Notes under the pieces: model-generated
The model's input: the letters and a program-made list of their open reading frames with translations, nothing else
Databases searched by the model: none
Told to the model about the DNA's origin: nothing
In this document: in pieces, positions 35,923 through 46,200 of the stretch
Layout: each line of letters begins with the position of its first letter
Numbering within the stretch: position 1 is the stretch's first letter
Made by a program: the position numbers and the translations under genes
Assembly (NCBI GenBank): GCA_002702655.1
Contig: PABB01000067.1
Location: 400,409-464,408, forward strand
Source of the DNA: Planctomycetaceae bacterium
GTDB taxonomy: Bacteria; Planctomycetota; Planctomycetia; Pirellulales; Lacipirellulaceae
Direction of reading: 5' to 3'
DNA length: 64,000 bases

Positions 35923-35941
35923 CACTGGCGACACGCCAGTG
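35923..35941 (-). terminator. CACTGGCG/CGCCAGTG hairpin after the ABC adaptor gene
   Basis: Two perfect eight-base arms around ACA lie 17 bases past the adaptor's stop. The sequence around it reads TGCCACTGGCG on the minus strand, the same border as the other TGCCAC hairpins. Weak or no T tract follows. It lies between the end of the ABC exporter operon and the PEP-CTERM gene, so it may separate the two transcripts. Confidence 0.45.
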
Positions 35942-35957
35942 GCACTCCAATCAAAAG

Positions 35958-37271
35958 CTACCGCTGCACCACTTCCACGCCTTCGGCGACGTTGTCGCCG
36001 GGGTGGACGATGACCTGATCGCCGGGGGCGAGGCCTGTTTCGATTTCGGCTTCCAGGCCGTTTTGCAGGCCGACTTCGACGGTCTGTTGGTGGGCGACGC
36101 CGTCGGTCACGACGAACACGGCCCACTGGCCCTCGACGCGGAATAAGGCGCTGGTGGGGGCTTTCACCACATCGGCCGCTTCGCTGGCGACAATGCGGGC
36201 CTCGACCCGGAAGGCGTCGCCCAGGGCGATGCGGTCTTCCGGCGGATCCGTCAGATCGACGATCACGTTGACCCGCTGCTCCTCGACCCCCAGCGTGGAG
36301 ATCTTGGTGAACGCCGACGGTTCGACCAGCCGGACGCGGCCGTGCAACGGGTGCTCGCCGCCCCAGTGCTCCAGCAGGACCGCGGCGCCCGGTTTGATCC
36401 GCACGGCGTCGCGGGACAGCACGTCGATCTCGACTTCCAGATCGGCGGGGTCGCCCAACTCCAGCAGGTTCACCCCGGGGGTGACCACGGCGCTGCTCTC
36501 CTGGAACACGCGCAGCACGCGGCCGGTGATCGGGGAGAGGATCCGCAGGTCGCCGTTGGCGTGGGGGACGTCGGCGGGTGGCGGCGTGTCTGTTGGGGAT
36601 GGGGAGGTGGTGGGTTCGGAGGCGTCGTTGCCGACGCCGTTAAGCGCGGCGTCGGGCGGAGTGGCGGCGTTGTCCGTTTCGCGGGGGCGGGAGCGTAATA
36701 GCGCGGCCCGCGCTTGATCCAACTCGAACCGGGCGATGTCTTCGGCGTACTGGGCGCTGCGGACCATGGCGGCGCGGGCCTGATACTCGCTGAGCCGGGA
36801 TTCGACTTCGCTTTCGCTGACCGCTTGCGGGTTCTTCTGGCGGGCGTCGCGCACGCGGCGCAACTCGCTTTCGGCGAGCGTCTGCTGCGCGACCGCTTCG
36901 TCCAACAGGGGCGTCATTCGTTTGAGCTTGGCCTCGGCCGCGCGGACCGCCGCCTCGGCCTGCAGGATGCTGCGGGCGTCGAGCAACTCGGGGTCGCGGG
37001 GCTCGATGACCGCCAGCAGCGTCTGGCCGGCTTCGACCTCGTCGCCAGGGTCGAGATCAATCCGCTGTAGCCGGCCAGTGAGCGGGGCCGAGACGATGTA
37101 CCGCTCGCGGATCCGCGTCTTGCCGTCCTGGTCGACCGTGTCGCGAATGTCGCCGCGGACGACCTCGGCCATGTCGACTTCCACCGGCACGGGCATCAGC
37201 CCGTAGACCAACGCCGCGAGCACCGCCGCGGCGATCAAGAAGAGGACAACGCGTCGGATGAGGGTTTGCAT
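35958..37271 (-). CDS. HlyD-family periplasmic adaptor of an ABC exporter
   Basis: A 437-residue membrane-fusion protein. One N-terminal helix (residues 4-25) anchors it. A lipoyl/barrel-sandwich half follows (RYIVSAPLTGRLQRIDLDPGDEVEAG, about 55-85), then an alpha hairpin (about 95-180). A Ser/Pro/Thr-rich low-complexity stretch (about 195-220) is unusual for the family. The second lipoyl half (ILSPITGRVLRVFQESSAVVTPG) and C-terminal beta domain follow. It is the third gene of a minus-strand ATPase-permease-adaptor set, the order found in DevBCA/MacAB-like exporters. The ATG at 37271 was preferred; the upstream codons come from the heptad repeat at 37316-37400. Confidence 0.85.
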   Translation of the reverse strand: MQTLIRRVVLFLIAAAVLAALVYGLMPVPVEVDMAEVVRGDIRDTVDQDGKTRIRERYIVSAPLTGRLQRIDLDPGDEVEAGQTLLAVIEPRDPELLDARSILQAEAAVRAAEAKLKRMTPLLDEAVAQQTLAESELRRVRDARQKNPQAVSESEVESRLSEYQARAAMVRSAQYAEDIARFELDQARAALLRSRPRETDNAATPPDAALNGVGNDASEPTTSPSPTDTPPPADVPHANGDLRILSPITGRVLRVFQESSAVVTPGVNLLELGDPADLEVEIDVLSRDAVRIKPGAAVLLEHWGGEHPLHGRVRLVEPSAFTKISTLGVEEQRVNVIVDLTDPPEDRIALGDAFRVEARIVASEAADVVKAPTSALFRVEGQWAVFVVTDGVAHQQTVEVGLQNGLEAEIETGLAPGDQVIVHPGDNVAEGVEVVQR

Positions 37272-37315
37272 GAGGGGAAAGCGTAGTGGGAGTCGCCAAT
37301 TGCTTTTTCTAATTC

Positions 37316-37400
37316 GAATGACCAATGACCAAGTCCCAATGACCAATAAGAGTATGCCAACCGCCGGCATTGGTCATTGATGCTTGGTCATTGGTCATTC
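37316..37400. repeat. Heptad inverted repeat between permease and adaptor genes
   Basis: The perfect 18-base arms GAATGACCAATGACCAAG (37316-37333) and their complement (37383-37400) enclose a second, 11-base inverted pair. The arms are TGACCAA/TTGGTCA heptamers in tandem. The first 26 bases are the same as those of the copy at 39784, so both junctions of the operon carry one element. It can fold into a long hairpin in the mRNA. Confidence 0.85.
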
Positions 37401-37404
37401 TCAA

Positions 37405-39774
37405 TCACTCTCTCGACTTCAGCACGGCCACCAGATCGAGGTGGTCGAGGCTGCGGCGGACGATCAGGCCGCTCGCCGTTGCGGCGATGATGACGACCGT
37501 GGCGGCCCAGGCGTAGGTGCGATTGGTGATGACCAGCGGGAAGCGAAACAGCTCCTGGTCGAACGCCGTGCACATGTACCAGGCAAACGCGTGCCCCAGC
37601 GCCAGCCCCAGCGGGATGGCCGCCAGGGTGACGATGGCCAGCTCGCCTAACAGGATCGCCGAGATTTCGCCGCGCGTGAACCCCATCACCCGCAGGGTCG
37701 CCAGCTCGCGGCCGCGCTCGGCCAGCGAAATGCGGGCGCTGTTGTAAACCACCCCCACGGCGATCACCACGGCGAACAGCAGGTTGATCGATTTCATGAT
37801 CCGCAGATTCTCGGCGATCGTTTTGTCGAAGCTGTCCATCGCGTGCTTCTTGACGTTCACGGCGGCCACCTGGGGCGTGTTCTTCAGCTCGCGATACAGG
37901 GTTTCCTGCTGCAGCGGATCGACGAGCATTTCCACGCCGGTGAGCACCGGCCCCTCGCGCATCAGGCGGTGCAAGGCGTCGAGATCCATGTAGGCGCGCA
38001 GGCCGGTGAAATCCTGCAGCGTGGCGGCGATCAGCACGCGCTGTTTGGGACGCTTGTCCTCGAGCGCCTCCACTTCGACGTAGTCGCCGACGTTTACCTC
38101 CAGCACCTCGGCCAGCTTCTTGGAGATCATCAACCCGTCGGGCGGCAGGGGCGTTTCTTGGCCGTCCATATTGACCAGGCCGGAGAGCTGGTTGTCGCGG
38201 CGAATTCCCGTGATACCGACCAGGCGGGTGCGCGGGCCGGCGCGCAATCGAGCGGCGACGCGGCGCGTGGGCTCGGCGCGGAGCACGCCCGGCATGCGGC
38301 CGACCTCGTACAGGGCGCGGTCGGCGACGTCGTCGTTGGTGGCGATCGCCATGTCGTACTTCTGCACCCACTGAAACTGGGCCGTCATCATGTAGTCGAC
38401 CGAGTCCTGGAAGAAGTTCCCCAACACCAGCACCGAGGCGGCCAAGGCGATGGCCACCATCGACAGGGCCGTCTTGATCGGGTGTCGTTCCAGCTGCCGC
38501 ACGATCATCAGCAGCACGGGGGGGACGAGATGCCCCAATCCGAGCCGCTCCATGAGCGTGGGCGAGAACGAGGCGGGGGGTTCGGGACGCATCGCCTCGG
38601 CGGGGGGCAGCCGCACGGCTCGCACCACGGCGGTCAGGGCTCCCACGATGCCGGCGACGACGCTGATGCCGGCCGCGCTGGCGATGACGGAGAAGTAAAT
38701 GCGGTATTGAAACTCCGGGAAATGAAACAGCTTGGCGTACATCTGCGTCGTGACGCGGCCAAACCACAGTCCGCCGGGAATGCCCGCCGCCAGCGCGGCC
38801 GCGACGATCATCAGCACCATGGTCACGTAGTGCCAGCCGACCTGCAGGCTGCTGTAGCCAAACGCTTTGAGCGCGGCGATCTGCTCGCGCTGGCTGTTGA
38901 TCGTGCGCGTCATGACCACGTTCAGCAGAAACGCCGCCACGCCCAGAAAGATGGTGGGGGCGAACATTCCCATGTTGCGGTTCTGTTCGATTTCATTGTC
39001 GACGAACTGGTGCGACAGCTGGTCGCGTCGCCCACGCGCGCCGAGCCCGCCGTACTTCTCCAACAAGTCGTCCAGCCGCTGGATCACGTCCGGTTCGCTC
39101 GCCCCGCGGAGCAGTCCCAGCGACACGTCGTTGAACGCTTCGTCCAGGTCGTACGCCGTGCTGAGCGCGTTCTCGTTCATCCAAAACACGCCGAAGTGCT
39201 TGTCGTCCGGAACGATGTCACCCGGCTTGATGACGTAGATGTACTCGGGCGACAACACGATGCCGACGATCCGCAGTTGCTTCATTCGGCCGTTGATCAC
39301 CGCCGCGATTGTGTCCTGCAGTTGCAGGTTGTTAGCCGTGACGAACGCCTCGCTGGCCAGCACCTCGTCGTCGGCCAGCGGGGCGAGGAACCGCCCTTCA
39401 CGCAGATAAAGGCGGTTGAGCACCGGTTCGCGGCCGTCGGGGACGGAGATCAACCGGCCCGTCGCCGGTTCGTCGAGCCCCGGCACGGAGATGTTCACCG
39501 GCACGACGATCCGGGTTTGCACACGGGCAACGCCGGGGATTTCGGCGATCCGCGCGGCCAGCGTGTTGGGGGCCCGCTTGAGACCGGCGAACACGTCGGC
39601 GAAGTCATACCGCTCGTAGTACGTGCGCTGCGTCAGATCGAGCGAGAACAGCATGCTGCGCGACAGGATGAACAACGCCACCCCGCACGCCATCACGGTG
39701 GCCACCGCGGAGGCCAGCCCCTTCATCTGCCACAGGTCGCGCAGCGCCTTGCGATTGAGGGCGGAGAGGATCAT
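37405..39774 (-). CDS. ABC exporter permease with two FtsX domains
   Basis: A 789-residue permease of the FtsX/MacB-like class. A first helix (about residues 20-45) is followed by a periplasmic domain of about 230 residues, then three helices (about 270-390) forming the first FtsX core. A second set follows after HPIKTALSMVAIALAASVLVLG near residue 455, with a shorter periplasmic region and a final three-helix core (about 660-780). Double-length permeases of this kind work with one ATPase and a HlyD adaptor. The cargo cannot be read; lipids, lipoproteins or peptides are known cargoes of relatives. The ATG at 39774 is preferred; upstream codons belong to the heptad repeat. Confidence 0.85.
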   Translation of the reverse strand: MILSALNRKALRDLWQMKGLASAVATVMACGVALFILSRSMLFSLDLTQRTYYERYDFADVFAGLKRAPNTLAARIAEIPGVARVQTRIVVPVNISVPGLDEPATGRLISVPDGREPVLNRLYLREGRFLAPLADDEVLASEAFVTANNLQLQDTIAAVINGRMKQLRIVGIVLSPEYIYVIKPGDIVPDDKHFGVFWMNENALSTAYDLDEAFNDVSLGLLRGASEPDVIQRLDDLLEKYGGLGARGRRDQLSHQFVDNEIEQNRNMGMFAPTIFLGVAAFLLNVVMTRTINSQREQIAALKAFGYSSLQVGWHYVTMVLMIVAAALAAGIPGGLWFGRVTTQMYAKLFHFPEFQYRIYFSVIASAAGISVVAGIVGALTAVVRAVRLPPAEAMRPEPPASFSPTLMERLGLGHLVPPVLLMIVRQLERHPIKTALSMVAIALAASVLVLGNFFQDSVDYMMTAQFQWVQKYDMAIATNDDVADRALYEVGRMPGVLRAEPTRRVAARLRAGPRTRLVGITGIRRDNQLSGLVNMDGQETPLPPDGLMISKKLAEVLEVNVGDYVEVEALEDKRPKQRVLIAATLQDFTGLRAYMDLDALHRLMREGPVLTGVEMLVDPLQQETLYRELKNTPQVAAVNVKKHAMDSFDKTIAENLRIMKSINLLFAVVIAVGVVYNSARISLAERGRELATLRVMGFTRGEISAILLGELAIVTLAAIPLGLALGHAFAWYMCTAFDQELFRFPLVITNRTYAWAATVVIIAATASGLIVRRSLDHLDLVAVLKSRE

Positions 39775-39783
39775 GGCGAGTGG

Positions 39784-39892
39784 GAATGACCAATGACCAA
39801 GTCCCAATGGCCAAGGGCGGCCAGGGACTCGAGGAGTCGATCGATCACGCGCGTCCGGTATTGGTCATTGGGGAATTGGTCATTGGTCATTC
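39784..39892. repeat. Heptad inverted repeat between ATPase and permease genes
   Basis: The perfect 17-base arms 39784-39800 (GAATGACCAATGACCAA) and 39876-39892 are built from TGACCAA/TTGGTCA heptamers. The central part differs from the sister copy at 37316. The element fills much of the 173-base gap between the first two operon genes. Confidence 0.85.
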
Positions 39893-39947
39893 GGCAGTGA
39901 CGGTCCATGTGATCACTGCCATCGATGCTTGCCGCAGATACCGTTCA

Positions 39948-40676
39948 TCACCAATCGAGTTCGCTCGCGGGACGGCGGGATGTGTTGACGTCGACGCTGG
40001 TGATCTTGCCCGCGGAGACGTGGATGACGCGGTCGGCCATTTCGGCGATCACGGCGTTGTGGGTGATCACGGCGGTCGTGGTACCCAACTCGGCGTTGAT
40101 CCGTTCGATCGCCTCGAGCACCAGGATGCCGGTCTGCACGTCCAGCGCGCCGGTCGGTTCGTCGCACAGCAGCACGTCGGGCTGCTTGGCCACGGCGCGG
40201 GCGATGGCGACGCGCTGCTGCTCGCCGCCCGACAGTTGCGCGGGAAAGTGGTTGATCCGCTCGCCCAGGTTGACCAGTCTGAGCGACTCGACCGGGTCCA
40301 TTGGGTTGCGGGCGATGTCGGTGATCAGGCTCACGTTCTCCACGGCCGTGAGACTGGGGATGAGGTTGTAGAACTGAAAGACGAACCCCACGTGGTCGCG
40401 GCGGTAGCGGGTGAGCGCCGCATCGTCGAACTCAGTGAGCTCGCGATCGCGGTAGTGGACCGAGCCGGCCGTGGGCGAGTCGAGCCCGCCCAGAATATTC
40501 AGCAGCGTACTTTTGCCGCTGCCCGAGGCGCCCAGCAGCACGACGAACTCGCCGGCGTACAGGTCCAGGTCGATGCCGCGTAGCGCATGCACGTCCACTT
40601 CGCCCATGTGGTAGACTTTTGTCACGCCGCGGGCGGCAAAGACGCTGGTGCGCTCGGCGGCGGCAGGGGCGGACAT
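39948..40676 (-). CDS. ABC transporter ATP-binding protein (LolD/MacB type)
   Basis: A 242-residue ATPase that powers the exporter encoded with it. Walker A (GASGSGKST) is near residue 43, the Q-loop is in FVFQFYN, the signature is [14 protein letters not shown], and Walker B is [12 protein letters not shown] followed by the H-loop ITHN. The [13 protein letters not shown] segment is typical of LolD/MacB/FtsE-like ATPases. The ATG at 40676 was chosen; an in-frame GTG at 40712 adds only a basic, Pro-rich stretch. It is first in the minus-strand order ATPase, permease, adaptor, facing a divergent region that holds a large inverted repeat. Confidence 0.93.
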   Translation of the reverse strand: MSAPAAAERTSVFAARGVTKVYHMGEVDVHALRGIDLDLYAGEFVVLLGASGSGKSTLLNILGGLDSPTAGSVHYRDRELTEFDDAALTRYRRDHVGFVFQFYNLIPSLTAVENVSLITDIARNPMDPVESLRLVNLGERINHFPAQLSGGEQQRVAIARAVAKQPDVLLCDEPTGALDVQTGILVLEAIERINAELGTTTAVITHNAVIAEMADRVIHVSAGKITSVDVNTSRRPASELDW

Positions 40677-41027
<351 letters not shown>

Positions 41028-42740
41028 ATGAACCGAGTTTTTCGCGTGCTGGTCACGGTCGGCGTGGCGCTATCAGGGCTGGCCGTCGCCGCGCCAGCAC
41101 ACGCCGGCGGCGGGCCGGAAAACGTCCTGCTGGTCGTCAATCCCAACAGCCCCGACTCGCTGGCGATCGCCAACCACTACGTGGCGCTGCGGGGCATTCC
41201 GGCGGGCAACGTGTTGTACGTGCCGTGGGGCCCCAACGCGCATCATGCCAAGGGCGCCGACTTTCGCGATAAGCTCCTGAAGCCGATCCTGCAGACGATC
41301 GACGAGCGCAAGCTTGCCAGCCAGATTGACTACGTCGTCTACAGCTCGAACTTCCCGTGGCAGTTGGATTTCACTGACATTCACGGTACGGAGAAGCGCG
41401 GCACGCCGTCGTACCCCATCGCGTCGCTCACGGGTGCGACCTATCTGTTCCCGTTTGTCATCAACGACAAGCCGGAGCTGCACGCGCTGAACACCAACTT
41501 CTATTTCGCGCCGGCAACGGGCGGCAAGACGACGTCGCGGGCCTTTCACAGCTATCTGGGTTGGCAGCCGGGCGCGAAGGCAGGCAAGGACGGCTTGCAC
41601 TATCTCATGTCGACGATGTTGGGCGTGACCACCGGCGCGGGGACGACCGTCGACGAAACGGTGCGGTACCTCAAGCGGTCGGTCGAAGCCGACGGCACGC
41701 AGCCCGACGGGGCGTTTTTCTACATGGTCAACGGGAAGAACCCGCGTTCGGTCGTGCGGCATGACAACTTCGCCGCCGCGGCGCGGGAGTTGGAATCGCT
41801 GGGGCGCAAGGCGGTCGTGGCCAACGGCATTGTGCCCGCGGGCCAGCCCGACGTGTTGGGGCTCACCTGCGGCGCCCCGGTCGTACCGCTGGGCGGCTCG
41901 GGTTGCCGCCTGCAGCCCGGCGCGCTCGTTGACAATCTGACCAGCGCTGGCGGGCAACTGCAGAGGCGCCAGCCGGGCAAAGGTCAGACGCCGCTGACCG
42001 ATTACCTGCGGATGGGCGCCGCTGGGGCGTCGGGCACCGTGTCGGAGCCGTACGCGATTCCGCACAAGTTCCCCTCGGCCGACCTGCACGTGCACTATGC
42101 CCGCGGCTGCACCATGGCCGAGGCGTTCTACCAATCCATCCAGGGCCCGTTTCATCTGCTGATCGTGGGCGAGCCGCTGTGCCAGCCGTGGGCCGCGCCG
42201 GGCGACGTGAAGTTGACGCTCCCCGGGCTCACCGGCACGCTCAGCGGCACGGTCCAGTTGGAGCCGCAGGTCACCTACCCCGACAGCCGCACGGTGGGCC
42301 GGTTGGAAGTGTTCGTCGACGGCGTGCGGGTCGCTGCGGTCCGCGGCCAGGCTCCGTTGCCGCTGGACACGACCAAGCTGGGCGACGGCCACCATCGCCT
42401 GACCATCGTGGCGGTCGACGACACGCCCATTGAAGCGCAAAGTCGCTGGTCGGAAGACGTGGTCGTGAAGAACGGCCGCGACGCGGTGCAGCTGACCACC
42501 GCCAACGGGACGGAGGTCACGGGCGGCCAATTGGTGGTCAAGGTCGCCGTGACGCGCGATGCGGAGGTGGAGGTCCTGCACAATGGGCGCAAGCTGGGGC
42601 AAACGAGCGGGCGAGGCGGCGAAGTGCGGATCCCGACGGCGAAGTTGGGCGCCGGACCGGTGCAGATCGAAGCCCGCACGACCGACGATCCGCCGCTGCG
42701 GGCTCGGCCGCTGACCGTGCAGATTGCTACGGGCGGCTGA
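41028..42740 (+). CDS. TIGR03790-type exported protein
   Basis: A 570-residue protein of the family annotated as TIGR03790, which is of unknown function. A signal peptide (MNRVFRVLVTVGVALSGLAVAAPAHA) is followed by the family's opening ENVLLVVNPNSPDSLAIANHYVALRGIPAGNV (about residues 30-62). The core domain then runs to about 390. The C-terminal 180 residues are beta-rich Ig-like modules (VEVFVDG, HRLTIVAVDDTP and so on), suggesting extracellular protein or sugar binding. The ATG at 41028 was chosen because it starts the signal peptide; the longer frame upstream crosses the inverted repeat. Relatives occur in planctomycetes and cyanobacteria. Confidence 0.75.
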   Translation: MNRVFRVLVTVGVALSGLAVAAPAHAGGGPENVLLVVNPNSPDSLAIANHYVALRGIPAGNVLYVPWGPNAHHAKGADFRDKLLKPILQTIDERKLASQIDYVVYSSNFPWQLDFTDIHGTEKRGTPSYPIASLTGATYLFPFVINDKPELHALNTNFYFAPATGGKTTSRAFHSYLGWQPGAKAGKDGLHYLMSTMLGVTTGAGTTVDETVRYLKRSVEADGTQPDGAFFYMVNGKNPRSVVRHDNFAAAARELESLGRKAVVANGIVPAGQPDVLGLTCGAPVVPLGGSGCRLQPGALVDNLTSAGGQLQRRQPGKGQTPLTDYLRMGAAGASGTVSEPYAIPHKFPSADLHVHYARGCTMAEAFYQSIQGPFHLLIVGEPLCQPWAAPGDVKLTLPGLTGTLSGTVQLEPQVTYPDSRTVGRLEVFVDGVRVAAVRGQAPLPLDTTKLGDGHHRLTIVAVDDTPIEAQSRWSEDVVVKNGRDAVQLTTANGTEVTGGQLVVKVAVTRDAEVEVLHNGRKLGQTSGRGGEVRIPTAKLGAGPVQIEARTTDDPPLRARPLTVQIATGG

Positions 42741-43205
42741 CGATGGCTGAACGGATTGTCCTGCCTGGGTGGATCGCCGGTTCTGCGGGCCGCAGCGGTT
42801 ACGCCGCGGGGGCCGTTTGGGCGTCGTTGACACGTCCCAAGGCGGGGATACGATGGACTTTACGTAACGCCCCGGCGCTCTGATCGGCGGTCGTCGTCGC
42901 CGTGCTTGGGGATCGCTTGTCTTCAGGTTCGCAAGACCGCGCTGGGCGGCGGTGTCGCGTCCGCCGAGAGCGTTTGGGGGCAGTGCGCGTCTCCGGGGCA
43001 AATCATGAGGACGGCCAGTTCGCGGCCCCGCCTTCGCAACATTGCCGCCGCGACGCTTTGCCCCGACCACTGAACACGGCGTACGCACCGGCCGCGGCTC
43101 GACCGGAATGCCCAATCTCGGAAAACCCAGTGTCGGATAGCCCAGTCCGGTTGCCGAGACCTCGCTCACGCTCATCAACTCCAACGATTCACGGCGTAGC
43201 CATCA
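42741..43205. other. Intergenic region before the giant TPR gene
   Basis: About 465 bases without a supported gene, promoter or terminator match. Only short arginine-rich shadow frames are present. Confidence 0.4.
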
Positions 43206-46200
43206 ATGAAACGGTATCGCGTTAACTACCTGCTTCTGTTCTCGCTGATTGGCGCGGCGGTGATCGTGCTGCCCGCGTTCTATTTCCTCTGGCGGTTTCA
43301 GCTCGGCAGGAACGCCGACCGGCTCAAGGTGCGGGCCAAGGAGGCGATGTCCCAGAGCGACCCGGTCTCGGCGCTGGAGTACATGTCGCAGTACGTGACG
43401 CTGCGCCCCGAGGAGGTCGAGGCCAGCCGCGAGGCGAGCCGCCTGGCCCGCGAAGTGTTGGAGTCGAAAGATTTCCTCCAAGACCAAGAAGCGCGGGGGA
43501 TCGCCTACGGCGTGCTTCGTCAGCAGATCAACGAGACGGGCGACGCGGAGGTGCGGCGCACGTTTGTCGACGCGCTGACGCCGCTGGTGGGGCCCGGCGA
43601 TTCGAGCCTGGCGAAGTTGGTGCTCGACCAGGTGGACGAGCTGATCGAGGGCGGCTCCACCGATCAAGAACTGTATTCCGCCCGCGTGCAGATGCTGCAG
43701 ATCTTGCGGGACGATCAGCAACTGATCCCCGCGGTCCGGGCGGCCGTGGGCTACGACCCGCAGACCGACGATTTTACGGCGGATGCGACGGCTCCGCAGC
43801 AGCCCCAGGCGTATGCCGTCTATGCCCAATACCTGCGCGGCCGCGAAGAGGACGAACTGTCCGACCGGGTGATCGAGCGGATGGTGGAGATGAACCCCGA
43901 CTCGGCGGAGGCTCACATTATCGCCTACCGGTTCAACATTGCCGCGGCCGCGATTGCCGAGTTCCAAGCGAACAAGGCCGAGCAGCTTGACATCTCCGCG
44001 GGCAAGTCGGAGGAGCAAGCGGCCGAGAACGTCGCCGAGCAGCGCGCTCAGGCGGACGCGTACCGCGAGCAGGCCCTGGCCTCGCTGGAGCGGGCCTACG
44101 AGATCGCGCCGGAAGACGCCGACGTGTTGGACGCCAAGGGGCGGCAGTTGATTTCCGACTACCAGCGGGCTCTCCGCGACGGCCAAACGACCGAGGAATT
44201 GGCGCCGATGCTTGACGAAGCGGCCGAGTTCCTGGAACTGGGCGCCACAAAGTATCCCGAGCGGCTCATGTTCGTGATCCGCGCTGCGCAGGTCGAGCAA
44301 ACGCGCGACAATCCCGAGAAGGCGCTGAAGATCCTCCGCGACGGCGCCAAGCGGTTCGAGCTGCCCTCGGCGGCCGGCATTGAACTGGCCAACATGCAGA
44401 TCGAAATTCTGCTGTCGCAGAACGACATTGGTGCGGTCAAGGCGATCGTCGAGGAACTTCGCGAGTACGACGAGCGCAGCGTCAAAGCGTTTGCCGATTA
44501 CCACGCCGGCCGCTTGCAGTTGGTCGACAAGAAATGGGCCGATGCCGCTCGCACGCTGCGGCTGGCCAAGATGAAGCTGCTGGGTTTCCCGCGCGTGCAA
44601 TCTTCGGCCAGTTATTTCCAGGGCGTCGCGCACGAGATGCTCGGCCAATACGATCTGGCGGTCGAGGCCTACGAGTGGGCCGTGGCCAAAAATTCCGACG
44701 ACGACCGAGCGGCGGCGCGGTTGATCAGTGCGCAGCTTCGCGCTCAACCGGGTCGCAAGATCGAAGGGGCGGCCGGTAGTCTGGAAGCGCGCATCCTGCA
44801 GGAATTGGAGAAGCCGAAGGATGAACAAGATTGGGAGGAGCTTGATCAGGCGATTGAGGAGTTCGCCGAGCAGCGCGATCTGGGCGAGGCCGCCGTGCTG
44901 GCGCTGAAAGCCCAGACGATGCTGCGCCGCGCCGACGCGGAGACGAACGACGAGGCGAAACGCGAGTTATTCACCCAAGCTCGGGCGCTGATCACGAAAG
45001 CTTACCAGGTCGATCGCGACGACATTCGCGTTCGCATGCTCGCAATCAAACTGCTGCAGATCGATCCGGACAACGGCCCGGAACGCGCGCTGAAGCTCTT
45101 GGAGCAAATGCTCGAGGACCCGAACGTCAACGATTCGCCGACGTTGCGTTCGATGCGGGCCGAGCTGCTGGTGGCCTGCGGCGACGCCGACGTGGTGCAG
45201 CAACTGGAAAACGTGGCCGCGGGGATCGAAGACTGGTCCGACGAGGAGCGGGCGCAGGTGTACTCGGCGGTCGGCCGGCAGATGGCCCAGGTGGGCGCCT
45301 ATGAGGAGGCAGGTCGCCTGCTCGCCCAGGCGACCGAGCTGGTTGTCAGCGACTTGCCCACCGCGCGACTGCTGTTCGACGTCGCATTGCGGCAGCAGGA
45401 TCCGGAGGCCATTGAGGCCGCCCAACAGAAGATCCTCGCTATCGTCGGCAGCGAAACGGCGCCCGACTACGTATTGACTGAAATTCGCCGCCGGCTGGTC
45501 GCCTACGAATCGGGCAAATCGACCAAGGAAGAGGTGCAGGCCGTCGGGAATCTGTTGGAAAACGCCCTGCGGTCGCGCTCCGGCTGGTCGGAGCTGTGGG
45601 TCGCCAAGGGGCAGTACGAGTTGTCTGTCAACGAAGACGCGACCGCGGCGCTGCAGGCCTTCGACCGGGCTCTGGAGTCAGGCCGACCCAATCCGGCCGC
45701 GCTTCGCTTGCAGGTGACGTTGCTGGCGCGACGCGGGCGGATGGGCGAAGCCCTGGAGAAAATGGAACTGCTGACCCCCGCGGGGCGCACGGCGTTGCTG
45801 GGGCGGTTGGCGGCGACGATCTATGCGGCGAACGGCCGGACCGAAGACGCCTACAACGCGGCGCAGAACGTCAGGCAAGCCCGCCCCGGCGACGCGGAAA
45901 CGCAGATCTGGTTTGCCGAGTTCGCCCTGCAAGCCGACCACGTGGACGAGGCGGAGACCGCGGTTCGCACTGCGGCGGAGATCAATCCGTACGATCCGGT
46001 CGCCTGGTCGAAACTGATCGGCTTGTACGCCCAGACCCAACAGTACGACAAGCTGGAAGGGGTGCTCCGCGAGGCGCACCTGTCGCTGGACGAAGAGTTC
46101 CTGCCGCTGCTGAGCGCCCGCTACTACGAGTTGCAGGGTCGCTGGCACGCGGCTGAGGACATTTATCTGTCCGCCTATCGCGATCAGATGGATTCGCCCG

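Noticed and set aside
41073-43184. Minus-strand frame of 703 codons opposite the TIGR03790 gene
   Set aside because: Shadow composition, no start signal, and it runs across an intergenic region.
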